DNA of 64,000 nt from an uncultured Actinomyces sp. (lineage in GTDB: Bacteria; Actinomycetota; Actinomycetes; Actinomycetales; Actinomycetaceae). The translations under genes and the position numbers were made by a program. This document shows positions 8,673 to 16,316 of this stretch, one piece after another (within the stretch, counting starts at the first letter, position 1; every line of letters starts with the position of its first letter). The notes under the pieces are model-generated. The model ran no database searches, was not told the origin of the DNA, and was given only the letters and a program-made list of their open reading frames with translations. The DNA is taken from positions 62,001-126,000 of the forward strand of contig CALLSD010000061.1 of the NCBI GenBank assembly GCA_938014245.1, written 5' to 3'.

Positions 8673-8776
8673 ATGCACTCCTGCGCTTCCAAAGTCTTCT
8701 CTTTGCTTTGTATTATCACACGCGCCGCGCACGCGATACGATAGGCCAAGTAATCAACACGAAGTGGGAGGGCCCT

Positions 8777-9445
8777 GTGTCTGAAGACCAGAATCGGGAT
8801 CTTGATGCGCAATTTCGCGATCTAGTCGCAGGCATGGAAACCGATTTGGATGCGGGTGGTGTGCCCGAAGAAGCGGCGGCCAGCCAGAGTCCAGTCAGTG
8901 ACGACCTTGACACTCCCGTTGATGAGTCTCTTCACCTTGAAGGGGGAAAGCTCTCCGTCGCCTTGATCCTCGCGCCGATTCCTTCCGCCGAGGCCTTGCA
9001 TTCCCTTCTCGCTCTTTCCGGAATCCACGAGGCCGTGGTTCGCCTGAAACCGTGGACGGGGGTTTGGCTTCGCGTGCAGACCCAGACGACGCAAGAAGAC
9101 GAACTGAACGTGCTGCTCACCGGGCGTCGAGAGATGCCCGCCGAGGTTGACAAGGTTGCTTCTGTAATCTCTCGACTTTCAAAATACGGAGCTGTGGCGA
9201 TCATGTCCTGGCTCGTCGAGGGCGACGGAATCGAACCGGGAGTTTCGGGGCAAATTACCGCTCAACGCTACGTCAATGGCCATAGTGAAGACGATATTCC
9301 AGCGGGGCTTTTGCTTGGAGCAATGCCTCAGGCAACCGAGGATTTACTTCTTGGGCGTACGGTTCCCGCAGACTATCCCGATTCGATTCAAGCCGATGGT
9401 AAAGGCGGCAAACGAGGCCGTTTCATGTGGTTCAGGAAGCGTTGA
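8777..9445 (+). CDS. Conserved hypothetical protein upstream of SseB-like gene
   Basis: I do not recognise this family. The 222-residue product starts MSEDQNRDLDAQFRDLVAGME and has an acidic N-terminal 55 residues. A mixed alpha/beta core follows (LSVALILAPIPSAEALHSLLALSG, then a VWLRVQTQTTQEDELN segment). It ends in a basic tail (GGKRGRFMWFRKR). There is no signal peptide or membrane span. The GTG start at 8777 has a GGGAGGG ribosome site 5 nt upstream; an upstream frame extension from 8708 lacks one. Its stop overlaps the ATG of the SseB-like gene (TGATG), so the two are translationally coupled and may act together. Confidence 0.75.
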   Translation: MSEDQNRDLDAQFRDLVAGMETDLDAGGVPEEAAASQSPVSDDLDTPVDESLHLEGGKLSVALILAPIPSAEALHSLLALSGIHEAVVRLKPWTGVWLRVQTQTTQEDELNVLLTGRREMPAEVDKVASVISRLSKYGAVAIMSWLVEGDGIEPGVSGQITAQRYVNGHSEDDIPAGLLLGAMPQATEDLLLGRTVPADYPDSIQADGKGGKRGRFMWFRKR

Positions 9446-10203
9446 TGGTGGATATCGGAGAAGAGCAGAAGAACCGTTTGGCTCAGCGCTTAGCGATGGC
9501 TTCTCACAATCGTGAGGATTCGGGGCAGCTCTTGGAAGCAACCGCGCGGGCTCTTCAAAGTGGTGAAGACGGCAGCGCGTCTCAGCTTGAGGCACTGGTT
9601 CATGCGTTCGAAAACGAACGCGTGATTGTCCCGATCCGCGTCGAAGAAGATCCTCGGGTGACGGGGATTCACGCGGGGGAGGCCGGGCATGACCCCGTCG
9701 GATTTCTTCGCGTTGAAACGGTAGCAGGGCCGGCGATTGCTGCCTTTACCTCCGCGCAGTCACTGAGTGCGTATGACCCGAATGCTCGTCCCATGGCCCT
9801 GAGCTTTCGTCGCCTCGCATTGGCTGCATTAGTTGAGAGCGCAGGCAAAGTAAACGTGGACCCTGGCAGCCGCGATATTCTCATCCCGCGCAGCGCGACG
9901 AGCGCGCTTGCTCAGGGAGATCATTGGCTCCCAGCTTGGAAAGATCATGAACTACGGGACCTTCTTGCCCGGCAGGCACAGGATGAATGCTCATCGATTA
10001 CGGATCTGAGCGTCGAGTATGCGGGAATGGGTGTATGCAGGGTGAGCCTCGTCATTGATCCGCAAGGAATGGAAGAAACGGATCGTGCGCAGTTGCGCGA
10101 AAAGGTTTTGCATGCGATTGATGTTTTGAATTCGAATAAGCGTCTGAGAGCCGTTGCTGATGATATTCAGTGGGTTCCGCGCTGGGGGACAACAGCCGGA
10201 TAG
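9445..10203 (+). CDS. SseB family protein
   Basis: A 252-residue protein with SseB-like features: an N-terminal helical segment, then VIVPIRVEED, FLRVETVAGPAIAAFTSAQSLSAYDPNARPMALSFRRLALAAL, and VNVDPGSRDILIPRSATSALAQG, where the typical 'lNPgs-like' loop reads VDPGS. SseB-fold proteins are found beside infC in many Actinobacteria, but their function is unknown. The ATG at 9445 overlaps the preceding stop (TGATG) and has AGGAAG upstream; the earlier GTG at 9427 has no advantage. The gene ends about 300 nt before infC, which has its own long leader. Confidence 0.75.
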   Translation: MVDIGEEQKNRLAQRLAMASHNREDSGQLLEATARALQSGEDGSASQLEALVHAFENERVIVPIRVEEDPRVTGIHAGEAGHDPVGFLRVETVAGPAIAAFTSAQSLSAYDPNARPMALSFRRLALAALVESAGKVNVDPGSRDILIPRSATSALAQGDHWLPAWKDHELRDLLARQAQDECSSITDLSVEYAGMGVCRVSLVIDPQGMEETDRAQLREKVLHAIDVLNSNKRLRAVADDIQWVPRWGTTAG

Positions 10204-10502
10204 GGGCACTACAGGGCGAGCATGTGAGAGATTCCATCGCTGTGGCTTGTGAAGGGCCTTCGCGTTGAATGGAATCTTTTGCTAAGATTGTTTCGACCAA
10301 TCGGGGATTTCGCCCCGATCGTGCAAGCGGAGTTTCTCCCACCTTGATTCCCGCCCGGGTGACCGGGTTGCCCACGTAGAGCCAGGGGATCGGGTTAAAC
10401 GGTAGCATCCGGACGGATGTTGTTGCCGGGATAAGCCTTCGTGCGCACAGTGGCACGGAGGCATTTTTCGTGTCACGGATACGACTGTGGAAGGAGCCAC
10501 TC
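10204..10502 (+). promoter_or_regulatory. infC operon leader region (about 300 nt)
   Basis: A non-coding stretch between the SseB-like gene and infC. It contains a -10-like TAAGAT at 10283-10288 with no good -35. Just downstream a compact hairpin (7-bp stem ATCGGGG/CCCCGAT, 10300-10319) would sit near the 5' end of the RNA. Further short GC-rich complementary stretches follow up to the ribosome site. Long leaders before infC are commonly used for autogenous control of the IF3-L35-L20 operon. I could not match it to a named RNA motif by eye. Confidence 0.45.
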
Positions 10503-11141
10503 ATTAGCGAGCCTCGCATCAATGAGCGGATTCGAGTTCCCGAGGTACGTCTCGTGGGACCCGGAGGAGAACAGGTTGGTGTTGTCCGCGTGGAAGACGC
10601 ACTGCGTCTTGCTGAAGAAGCGGGCCTTGACCTGGTCGAGGTTGCACCCGACGCCAAGCCGCCGGTTGCAAAACTCATGGACTACGGAAAGTACAAGTAC
10701 GAAGCGGCCCAGAAGGCCCGTGATGCTCGCCGTAACCAGGCGAACACCCAGCTGAAGGAAATCCGTTTCCGACTGAAGATTGATGACCATGATTTCTCGG
10801 TGAAGAAGGGACACGTTGAGCGTTTCCTTTCTGCCGGCGACAAGGTCAAGGTCATGATCATGTTCCGCGGTCGTGAGCAGTCACGGCCCGAAGCGGGCGT
10901 CCGACTCTTGCAGCGTCTGGCTGAAGAAGTGGGAGAACTCGCCACCGTCGAATCTATGCCTCGTCAAGATGGCCGCAACATGACCATGGTTCTTGCGCCT
11001 ACGAAGCGCAAGTCCGATGCGGTGAACGAGCAGCGTAAGCGTCGCGAAGCCGAGCGTGAAGAACGCCGCGGTAAGCGCGCCGAACGCGCCAGTAAGGACC
11101 AAGCTCGTGCGGCCTCGCAAGAGGCTGATGCACAGAAGTAG
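10503..11141 (+). CDS. infC: Translation initiation factor IF-3, proposed AUU start
   Basis: IF3 binds the 30S subunit, prevents premature 50S joining and checks start codons. The protein shows the IF3-N domain (SEPRINERIRVPEVRLVGPGG, then GLDLVEVAPDAKPPVAKLMDYGKYKYE) and the IF3-C domain (KEIRFRLKIDDHDF, VKKGHVERFL, KVMIMFRGREQSR, DGRNMTMVLAP). A Lys/Arg/Glu-rich tail of about 35 residues follows. The start is chosen at ATT 10503: AAGGAG at 10491-10496 lies 6 nt upstream, and homologues begin at this point. A GTG at 10470 in the same frame also has a GGAGG 8 nt upstream, so an 11-residue-longer form cannot be excluded. A non-AUG start that IF3 itself rejects is the classic autoregulatory device of this gene. 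Confidence 0.9.
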   Translation: MSEPRINERIRVPEVRLVGPGGEQVGVVRVEDALRLAEEAGLDLVEVAPDAKPPVAKLMDYGKYKYEAAQKARDARRNQANTQLKEIRFRLKIDDHDFSVKKGHVERFLSAGDKVKVMIMFRGREQSRPEAGVRLLQRLAEEVGELATVESMPRQDGRNMTMVLAPTKRKSDAVNEQRKRREAEREERRGKRAERASKDQARAASQEADAQK

Positions 11142-11188
11142 TGAAGGCAGGGGCTCAGCCCCCGTCCGGAAGAAGAAGGATCAAAATA

Positions 11189-11383
11189 ATGCCGAAGAAT
11201 AAGACGCATTCCGGTGCAAAGAAGCGTTTCCGCTTGACCGGAAAGGGCAAGATCATGCGCGAGCAGGCAGGCGCACGCCACCTCCTCGAGCACAAGTCCT
11301 CCCGCAAGACCCGTCGTCTGGCCACCGATCAGGTTCTGGCCACCGCCGATGTCAAGCGCGTCCGTTCCATGCTGGGCAAGTGA
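11189..11383 (+). CDS. rpmI: Ribosomal protein bL35
   Basis: A 64-residue basic protein with the complete L35 sequence character: MPKNKTHSGAKKRFRLTGKG, then KIMREQAGARHLLEHKSSRKTRR and ending VKRVRSMLGK. The ATG at 11189 is preceded by AGAAGGA 8 nt upstream; an in-frame GTG at 11141 only adds non-homologous residues. It lies between infC and rplT in the standard three-gene operon, which is normally feedback-controlled by L20. Confidence 0.97.
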   Translation: MPKNKTHSGAKKRFRLTGKGKIMREQAGARHLLEHKSSRKTRRLATDQVLATADVKRVRSMLGK

Positions 11384-11412
11384 CCCGCACCTTCGACAAG
11401 GAGATTTAGAAA

Positions 11413-11793
11413 ATGGCACGTGTTAAGCGTTCTGTTAACGCCAAGAAGAAGCGTCGCACCGTACTTGATCAGGCATCCGGCTACCGTGGCCAGCGTTCGC
11501 GCATGTACCGCAAGGCCAAGGAACAGGTCACGCACTCATTCGTGTACTCGTACCGTGACCGCAAGGCCAAGAAGGGCGATTTCCGTCGCCTGTGGATCCA
11601 GCGCATCAACGCTGCTTCCCGCGCACAGGGCATGACCTACAACCGTTTCATCCAGGGCCTGAACCTGGCAGGTGTTGAGGTCGATCGTCGCATGCTGGCC
11701 GAACTGGCTGTCAACGACATTGCCACCTTCAACGCTCTCGTTGAGGTTGCCAAGAAGGCTCTGCCGGCAGACGTGAACGCCCCCAAGGCCTGA
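11413..11793 (+). CDS. rplT: Ribosomal protein bL20
   Basis: A 126-residue ribosomal protein needed early in 50S assembly, and in many bacteria the repressor of its own operon. MARVKRSVNAKKKRRTVLDQ followed by ASGYRGQRSRMYRKAKEQV is the long basic N-terminal helix. The globular part has RLWIQRINAASRAQGMTYNRF and LAGVEVDRRMLAELAVND. A strong AAGGAG at 11398-11403 precedes the ATG by 9 nt. It is the third gene of infC-rpmI-rplT and is closely followed by a 23S rRNA-type methyltransferase gene. Confidence 0.97.
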   Translation: MARVKRSVNAKKKRRTVLDQASGYRGQRSRMYRKAKEQVTHSFVYSYRDRKAKKGDFRRLWIQRINAASRAQGMTYNRFIQGLNLAGVEVDRRMLAELAVNDIATFNALVEVAKKALPADVNAPKA

Positions 11794-11800
11794 GCTTTTG

Positions 11801-12646
11801 GTGAATAACTTTTCTGAACGCCCGTCCATCCTCGATAATCCTCATGCTGAACGCGTGAAGAAAGTCGCGGCTCTGGCCGGGCGTTCGGCGCGTTTTAGGC
11901 ACGGGAAAATCCTGGTTGAGGGGCCGCAGGCTGTTCGTGAACTGATCCGATATCGTTCCTCCTTCGTTGAGGACGTGTATTACTCTGCATCTGCAGCGCG
12001 CCTACACAGCGAGCTTATTTCCGAGGCAACGCAGGCTTGCCGCTGGGTCCATGAAGTCAGTGACGAGGTCTCTGAAGCGCTGAGTCGTGATAGTCAAGGG
12101 ATCTGCGCAGTTGCTCGAAGTGGTGCGATCGCGAGCGAACTTCCTGAAATTTATCCCGGCGACTGCATTGTTGTTCTTGCGCAGAGCAGGGACCCGGGCA
12201 ATGCAGGAACGATTATGCGTACTGCAGACGCGATGGGTGCGCGTGCAATCGTTAGCGTTAAGGGGAGTGTCGAGGCATCAAGCCCCAAGGTGATTCGTTC
12301 CTCCGCCGGCTCCGTTTTCCATCTTCCCATTGTTCCTGCCGACTCTTTTGACGAGGCCTGCCAGGCTTTGCGCGGCATTAATGCCGTGATCTTGGGGACA
12401 TCCGGTGCGCAAGGTGCCTACAGCCTGACCTCATTAATGTCGTATGCCGCCTGGGAAAGACGCGGCTGGCTTGCTCAAACCCATGCGTGGGTCTTTGGAA
12501 ACGAGGCACAGGGAATGAGTCAGGCCGAAATGAGTGCCTGTGATGCTCTGGTGATGATCCCCATGAGCGGGGACGCTGAATCGCTCAACGTCGCGAGCGC
12601 GGCTGCGATGTGCCTTTTTGCGTCGCAGAGCGCGCGCCTAGGCTAG
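11801..12646 (+). CDS. SpoU/TrmH-family RNA 2'-O-methyltransferase
   Basis: A 281-residue SPOUT-class methyltransferase that moves a methyl group from SAM to a ribose 2'-OH in RNA. The N-terminal 80 residues form the RNA 2'-O ribose methyltransferase substrate-binding domain (HAERVKKVAALAGRSARFRHGKILVEG). The C-terminal knot carries all three motifs: SRDPGNAGTIMRTADAMGA, HAWVFGNEAQGMS and MIPMSGDAESLNVASAAAM. Position directly after rplT is common for this TsnR/23S rRNA methyltransferase type. GTG 11801 was chosen as start; TTG 11798 is one codon upstream, and neither has a clear ribosome site, so coupling to rplT (gap 7 nt) is likely. The exact nucleotide target is unknown. Confidence 0.88.
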   Translation: MNNFSERPSILDNPHAERVKKVAALAGRSARFRHGKILVEGPQAVRELIRYRSSFVEDVYYSASAARLHSELISEATQACRWVHEVSDEVSEALSRDSQGICAVARSGAIASELPEIYPGDCIVVLAQSRDPGNAGTIMRTADAMGARAIVSVKGSVEASSPKVIRSSAGSVFHLPIVPADSFDEACQALRGINAVILGTSGAQGAYSLTSLMSYAAWERRGWLAQTHAWVFGNEAQGMSQAEMSACDALVMIPMSGDAESLNVASAAAMCLFASQSARLG

Positions 12647-12674
12647 GTGTTCTGTACTAGCAATCGCTCATAAA

Positions 12675-12707
12675 GGTGCCCGGTGTTTCAAAGAAACACC
12701 GGGCACC
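12675..12707. terminator. Strong bidirectional terminator between convergent genes
   Basis: A perfect 15-bp inverted repeat (12675-12689 with 12693-12707) with a 3-nt AAA loop. It sits between the convergent SpoU methyltransferase gene and the sugar permease gene. T-runs are short on both sides, but the stem is very stable and symmetrical, as expected for a shared terminator. Confidence 0.85.
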
Positions 12708-12727
12708 CCACTATGTGAATAAGAAAC

Positions 12728-14029
12728 TCACTTCACCTTCTTGATGCGCATGATGAGCCATGCAGCGACCAAAACGACGATGATCGCGACGATGAAAACA
12801 ACCGTGTAGGCCGAGCTCGGTGTTGTTTCGGAGTGTGTCACTCCCTTGACAATCAGGACGATTGCGGAGGTCATGAGCGAACCCAGAACCATGGAAAGAG
12901 TATTCGCGAGGTTCAAGATGCCCAGGTCCTTTCCTGCCTGATCGGGATTGGGGAGAACAGAGACATTCAGCGCCTGATCGATCGCGTTGTAAACGCCGTA
13001 ACCGAGCCCTGCGATGCCTGCGAAGAGGTACATGCCCATCTGGGTATGGAAGATCAGCGGCATTGCAGAGCCAATCGCAAAGAGGACACTCGCGAGTGCT
13101 ACGGGGAGCTTGCGGCGACCAATGAAGTCGGTAACGGGACCAGCACCAAGAGCTGCTACCAAAGACACTGCCAAAGTGATGACTGCCATTGATGCAATCA
13201 AGTCCGCTGCAAGGTTATTCGCATCTGCGTTGCCCGCGAAGATGTAGTCCTTGGCGATGTAGAGCAGGTAGGTGTTGATCATCCAGTAGCCGCCCATCAT
13301 CAAGGTGCGGCCGGACAATGCGTAGTAGAAATCAGGCGCGTTTTTCGGAGGACGGAAGGACTCCATCAAGATCTTGAAGGAGAACTTCTGGTTCGATTCA
13401 CCCCTGTTATCGCCTTCGCGAGGCCAGATAATGACGGTGACAATACCGATAGCGGCGAAGACGGCTGCGCCGAGGAGCCATCCGTGTGTCAGCCCGTTAT
13501 CGACCTTAAGCAAGCGCGCGCCAACAAGGTTACCGACGGTTTGTCCAGCTGCGATGCCTGCACCGTAGAAGCCAGAGATCGTGCCTCGAACCTCATCGGG
13601 GATGCGGTCCGACATCGTCGCGACGAAGGGTGCCAGCATGACGTTGTAACCCAGCTGGGCCATGCACCACAGGACAAGGATCATCGGGAAGGAATTCTGG
13701 TTGAGAGCGAGCAGCGCCATCGCGCCGCCAGCAATCAAACCACCCAGAATGATCCACGGGGTGCGCTTGCCGAAACGAGAACGCGTCAAGTCAGAGAAAG
13801 TACCGAAGACGACGTTAGCGATCAGGGCGACAACCGAGCCTGCGGCGTTGATCGTGCCGAGCATCGATTCTTTGCCGCTGGCACTGATGTTTTCTAGCAC
13901 CGCGGGCAAGATCACGGAGGTCAAGGCAACCCAAGGGATCGCGCAGGCAACCGCGCTCAAGGTAAAACCGATGCTCAAGCGAATGAGTTTGATTCGCTTC
14001 ATCCTCGATTGAGGAGTGCTTGTAGCCAT
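12728..14029 (-). CDS. MFS sugar permease, probably for sucrose or related glucosides
   Basis: A 433-residue major facilitator protein with about 12 hydrophobic segments. The loop after segment 2 reads FGTFSDLTRSRFGKRTPW, the MFS loop-2/3 signature in the form seen in GPH and sucrose-type sugar carriers (D-x-T-R-S-R-x-G-x-R-x-P). The text ATMSDRIPDEVRGTISGFYGAG after segment 4 agrees with this. The start ATG at 14029 has AAGGAA 6-7 nt upstream. It is the second gene of a reverse-strand operon, 20 nt after the sucrose phosphorylase stop, so sucrose is the most likely substrate. Substrate choice is inferred from context only. Confidence 0.85.
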   Translation of the reverse strand: MATSTPQSRMKRIKLIRLSIGFTLSAVACAIPWVALTSVILPAVLENISASGKESMLGTINAAGSVVALIANVVFGTFSDLTRSRFGKRTPWIILGGLIAGGAMALLALNQNSFPMILVLWCMAQLGYNVMLAPFVATMSDRIPDEVRGTISGFYGAGIAAGQTVGNLVGARLLKVDNGLTHGWLLGAAVFAAIGIVTVIIWPREGDNRGESNQKFSFKILMESFRPPKNAPDFYYALSGRTLMMGGYWMINTYLLYIAKDYIFAGNADANNLAADLIASMAVITLAVSLVAALGAGPVTDFIGRRKLPVALASVLFAIGSAMPLIFHTQMGMYLFAGIAGLGYGVYNAIDQALNVSVLPNPDQAGKDLGILNLANTLSMVLGSLMTSAIVLIVKGVTHSETTPSSAYTVVFIVAIIVVLVAAWLIMRIKKVK

Positions 14030-14049
14030 GATGAGTTCCTTCGGGATGA

Positions 14050-15552
14050 TTAGTTGGCGACGGGCGGGTTGGCAAGAAGGTCGTCTGTCGTGTGCTCGCC
14101 CTGACCATCAGTCCACGACAGTGAAGCGATAGAACCAGTTCCCGACGGGGCGGCTGGATTGAAGGTGAGTCGCGCGCTCGTGCCTGCGCCTTCCCATGCC
14201 AGCGTCAGCACTTCGCCGTCTCGCTGGTAGGAGAAGGTTCCGTCAAAGGCTGGAAGAGTGTTACGGAACGTGCACAGAGCGTTGAGCGCCTGAACGACTG
14301 GGCGCTTGAGGTTCTCTTCAACTTCTTGTGCCGTGTAGTAGTGACGGTTGATATCGCGCCCGACATTGGTGCGCTTGAGTAGTTCCATGTCATTGGCGCC
14401 GGCCATTGCACCCACGTAGTAGACCTGGGGGATTCCCGGCAGGAAGAACTGAACCGCGCGAGTTGCCAGGTAATGCTGGTCATTGCAGCCCAATGCCGAG
14501 TAGTAGGTCGAGTTGACCTGGTACAGATCCAGGTTCGAGGCTGCCGCCCCCGTTGCTTCGCGAGATTCTCCTTGGGTATTTGCGTGGATCGTTTCGACGA
14601 GGCGGTCAACATCGGGATCGGGAACCAGGCCCTTGAGGGAGCGATCCAGCTGGTCTGAGCCAATGTCGATGACGCCGATTCCGTCATGGGTATCCAAAAC
14701 AGTCACGGCATTGTTGGGGCGCACGTTGATCCAGTGCTCAAGAGCGTCGACGCTGCCCGAGAAAATTGAGTGGAGCAGGAGTGGGGGGAGAGCGAAGTCA
14801 TAGACGCGGTCAACCTTGCTGGCAATGTCGATCTGCTTCTTGTAGTAGGAGTGGACTTCGATAAGTGTTTCGAGGCCCCTCTTTGCGCCCTCTTCCTTGA
14901 TCCGTTCGATCAGTCTGAAGGTCTTTGGAATCATGAAGCAGGATGTGCGAGCTTCCTTTGCTCCGTATCCGACAGCGTCGAGGCGGATTGAAGAGACGTG
15001 GCTCGCACCGAGCTGATCGAGGATTGACATCAGGTATCCCCAGCCCTGGTCAGAATCGGTATCAATGTCGACCTGCTGCGGAGTGAAAGTCGTCCAAACC
15101 AGTCGTGTCTTGTTGCCCCATGTGTAGTGGGTGAGGGGAAGACCTGGACGAGGACGGTAGATGCCAGCGAGTTCTTCTTCGGTCACGCCTTCTGGGAAAA
15201 CACTCGACAAGGTCAGGAACATTGGGGCGAAGGGGCTGTCTTCGCCATTTTTCATGACATCTTGGAACTGCTCTGATTCCCAGGAAACATGATTGACAAT
15301 GGTGTCAACCATGATTTCGTGGCTCTTTGACAGCTCTGCAACGTCATCCCAGGATCCAAGCCTCGGGTCGACCTTGGTGTGATCAACGGGGTCAAATCCT
15401 GCATCGGCGCCATCGAAGGGAGTGAAGAAGGGGAGAATGTGAACGCCTTCGTACACACCCGAGAAATGCCGACGTAGTGTTTCCGTCAGCGAGGAAATCG
15501 TGTCGCCACCGAAACGGTCGGCGTAGGTGATGAGCTGAACCTTATTTTGCAT
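14050..15552 (-). CDS. Sucrose phosphorylase (GH13_18)
   Basis: Sucrose phosphorylase converts sucrose and phosphate to alpha-glucose-1-phosphate and fructose, which saves one ATP. The 500-residue sequence resembles the bifidobacterial enzyme along its whole length: MQNKVQLITYADRFGGDTIS, then LPFFTPFDGADAGFDPVDHT. The catalytic residues fall at the expected numbers: Asp192 nucleophile in IRLDAVGYG, Glu232 acid/base in LIEVHSYYKKQ and Asp290 in LDTHDGIGVIDIG. The product-binding loop text GSDQLDRSLKGLVPDPDVD is also kept. A GGGGAA precedes the ATG. It is the promoter-proximal gene of a two-gene operon with the MFS permease, so uptake and phosphorolysis are encoded together. I assign no symbol because scrP, sucP and gtfA are all in use. 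Confidence 0.96.
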   Translation of the reverse strand: MQNKVQLITYADRFGGDTISSLTETLRRHFSGVYEGVHILPFFTPFDGADAGFDPVDHTKVDPRLGSWDDVAELSKSHEIMVDTIVNHVSWESEQFQDVMKNGEDSPFAPMFLTLSSVFPEGVTEEELAGIYRPRPGLPLTHYTWGNKTRLVWTTFTPQQVDIDTDSDQGWGYLMSILDQLGASHVSSIRLDAVGYGAKEARTSCFMIPKTFRLIERIKEEGAKRGLETLIEVHSYYKKQIDIASKVDRVYDFALPPLLLHSIFSGSVDALEHWINVRPNNAVTVLDTHDGIGVIDIGSDQLDRSLKGLVPDPDVDRLVETIHANTQGESREATGAAASNLDLYQVNSTYYSALGCNDQHYLATRAVQFFLPGIPQVYYVGAMAGANDMELLKRTNVGRDINRHYYTAQEVEENLKRPVVQALNALCTFRNTLPAFDGTFSYQRDGEVLTLAWEGAGTSARLTFNPAAPSGTGSIASLSWTDGQGEHTTDDLLANPPVAN

Positions 15553-15625
15553 GGTTTCCCCTATTCTGGTGGTGTGCGATCAGTGCACATGCCCCCTCAA
15601 AATGGTGTTCCCAAACACATAACAT

Positions 15626-15661
15626 CTGTGAACGTTTTTAGAATAGCGGTTAGTTAACTAA
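15626..15661 (-). promoter_or_regulatory. Sucrose operon promoter/operator region
   Basis: The 338 nt between the sucrose phosphorylase start (15552) and the end of rpmB (15891) contain three elements in a row. CTGTGAACGTTTTTA (15626-15640) has the AACGTT centre typical of LacI-family operators. TATTCT, read on the minus strand (15640-15645), is a -10-like hexamer. TTAGTTAACTAA (15650-15661) is a perfect 12-bp palindrome. The LacI-like site lies immediately downstream of the -10, where a repressor would block initiation. No regulator gene is adjacent. The rest of the gap, 15665-15840, shows no gene or structure I can support. Confidence 0.45.
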
Positions 15662-15849
15662 ATGCTTCGTGGAGTCCGCGATCTGTAGCAAGCAAATAAA
15701 TGCATTTTTGCTGGAAAACTTCTGGGAAGAGCGTCTCTTCATCTCTCAAACCGTCTTTGACCTGTACTTTCAGGGAATGGGGTTGCTTAGGTTGCTTCTA
15801 TGAGGGGTGGGACCAAAGGCGGAACGGTCGCGGGATAGGTAAAGAAAAA

Positions 15850-15876
15850 GGCCGAACTCGCATTGCGAGTTCGGCC
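15850..15876 (-). terminator. Rho-independent terminator of rpmB
   Basis: A perfect 12-bp stem (15850-15861 with 15865-15876) with a 3-nt ATT loop. Read on the minus strand, the direction of rpmB transcription, it is followed at once by TTTTTCTTT. It lies 14 nt beyond the rpmB stop codon. Confidence 0.9.
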
Positions 15877-15890
15877 CCTCTGTGTCTGAA

Positions 15891-16082
15891 TCAGGCAGCG
15901 CGAACGACTCGATCAGACTTCAGGCACTTGGTGCACACGTTCAGGCGCTTGGGCGTCCCATCGACCAGGGCGCGAACGCGCTGAATGTTCGGATTCCACC
16001 GGCGGTTGGTACGAACGTGCGAGTGCGACACGCTCTTGCCGAAGCCGGGTCCCTTACCGCACACGTCACAAACGGCAGCCAC
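15891..16082 (-). CDS. rpmB: Ribosomal protein bL28, zinc-binding form
   Basis: A 63-residue L28: AAVCDVCGKGPGFGKSVSHS, then HVRTNRRWNPNIQRVRAL and LNVCTKCLKSDRVVRAA. Both CxxC pairs (CDVC and CTKC) are present, so this is the zinc-containing paralogue rather than the zinc-free form used under zinc starvation. The GTG at 16082 has GAGGAGAA a few nt upstream; an ATG at 16136 would add 18 non-homologous residues. It is divergent from the DAK2-recG genes, as in other Actinobacteria, and ends in a clear terminator. Confidence 0.95.
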   Translation of the reverse strand: MAAVCDVCGKGPGFGKSVSHSHVRTNRRWNPNIQRVRALVDGTPKRLNVCTKCLKSDRVVRAA

Positions 16083-16316
16083 GATGTTCTCCTCGGTTTT
16101 TCTTACACGATTAGTTGTCTTGACCATGAAGATCAAGAGGCCATTGGTGACAGGTCACCGCAGGCAACTATGACACCTTATCTGATTTCGCCTCAAATAA
16201 CCAAGTCCACGGGGAAAATATGCGTGTCAGGTGGCACACATGTATGTGGGCGCGAAACAATGTCACTATCCCTTCAACCCACAGCGGTAGGCCACAATAC
16301 GTCGTTCAAAGGATAA

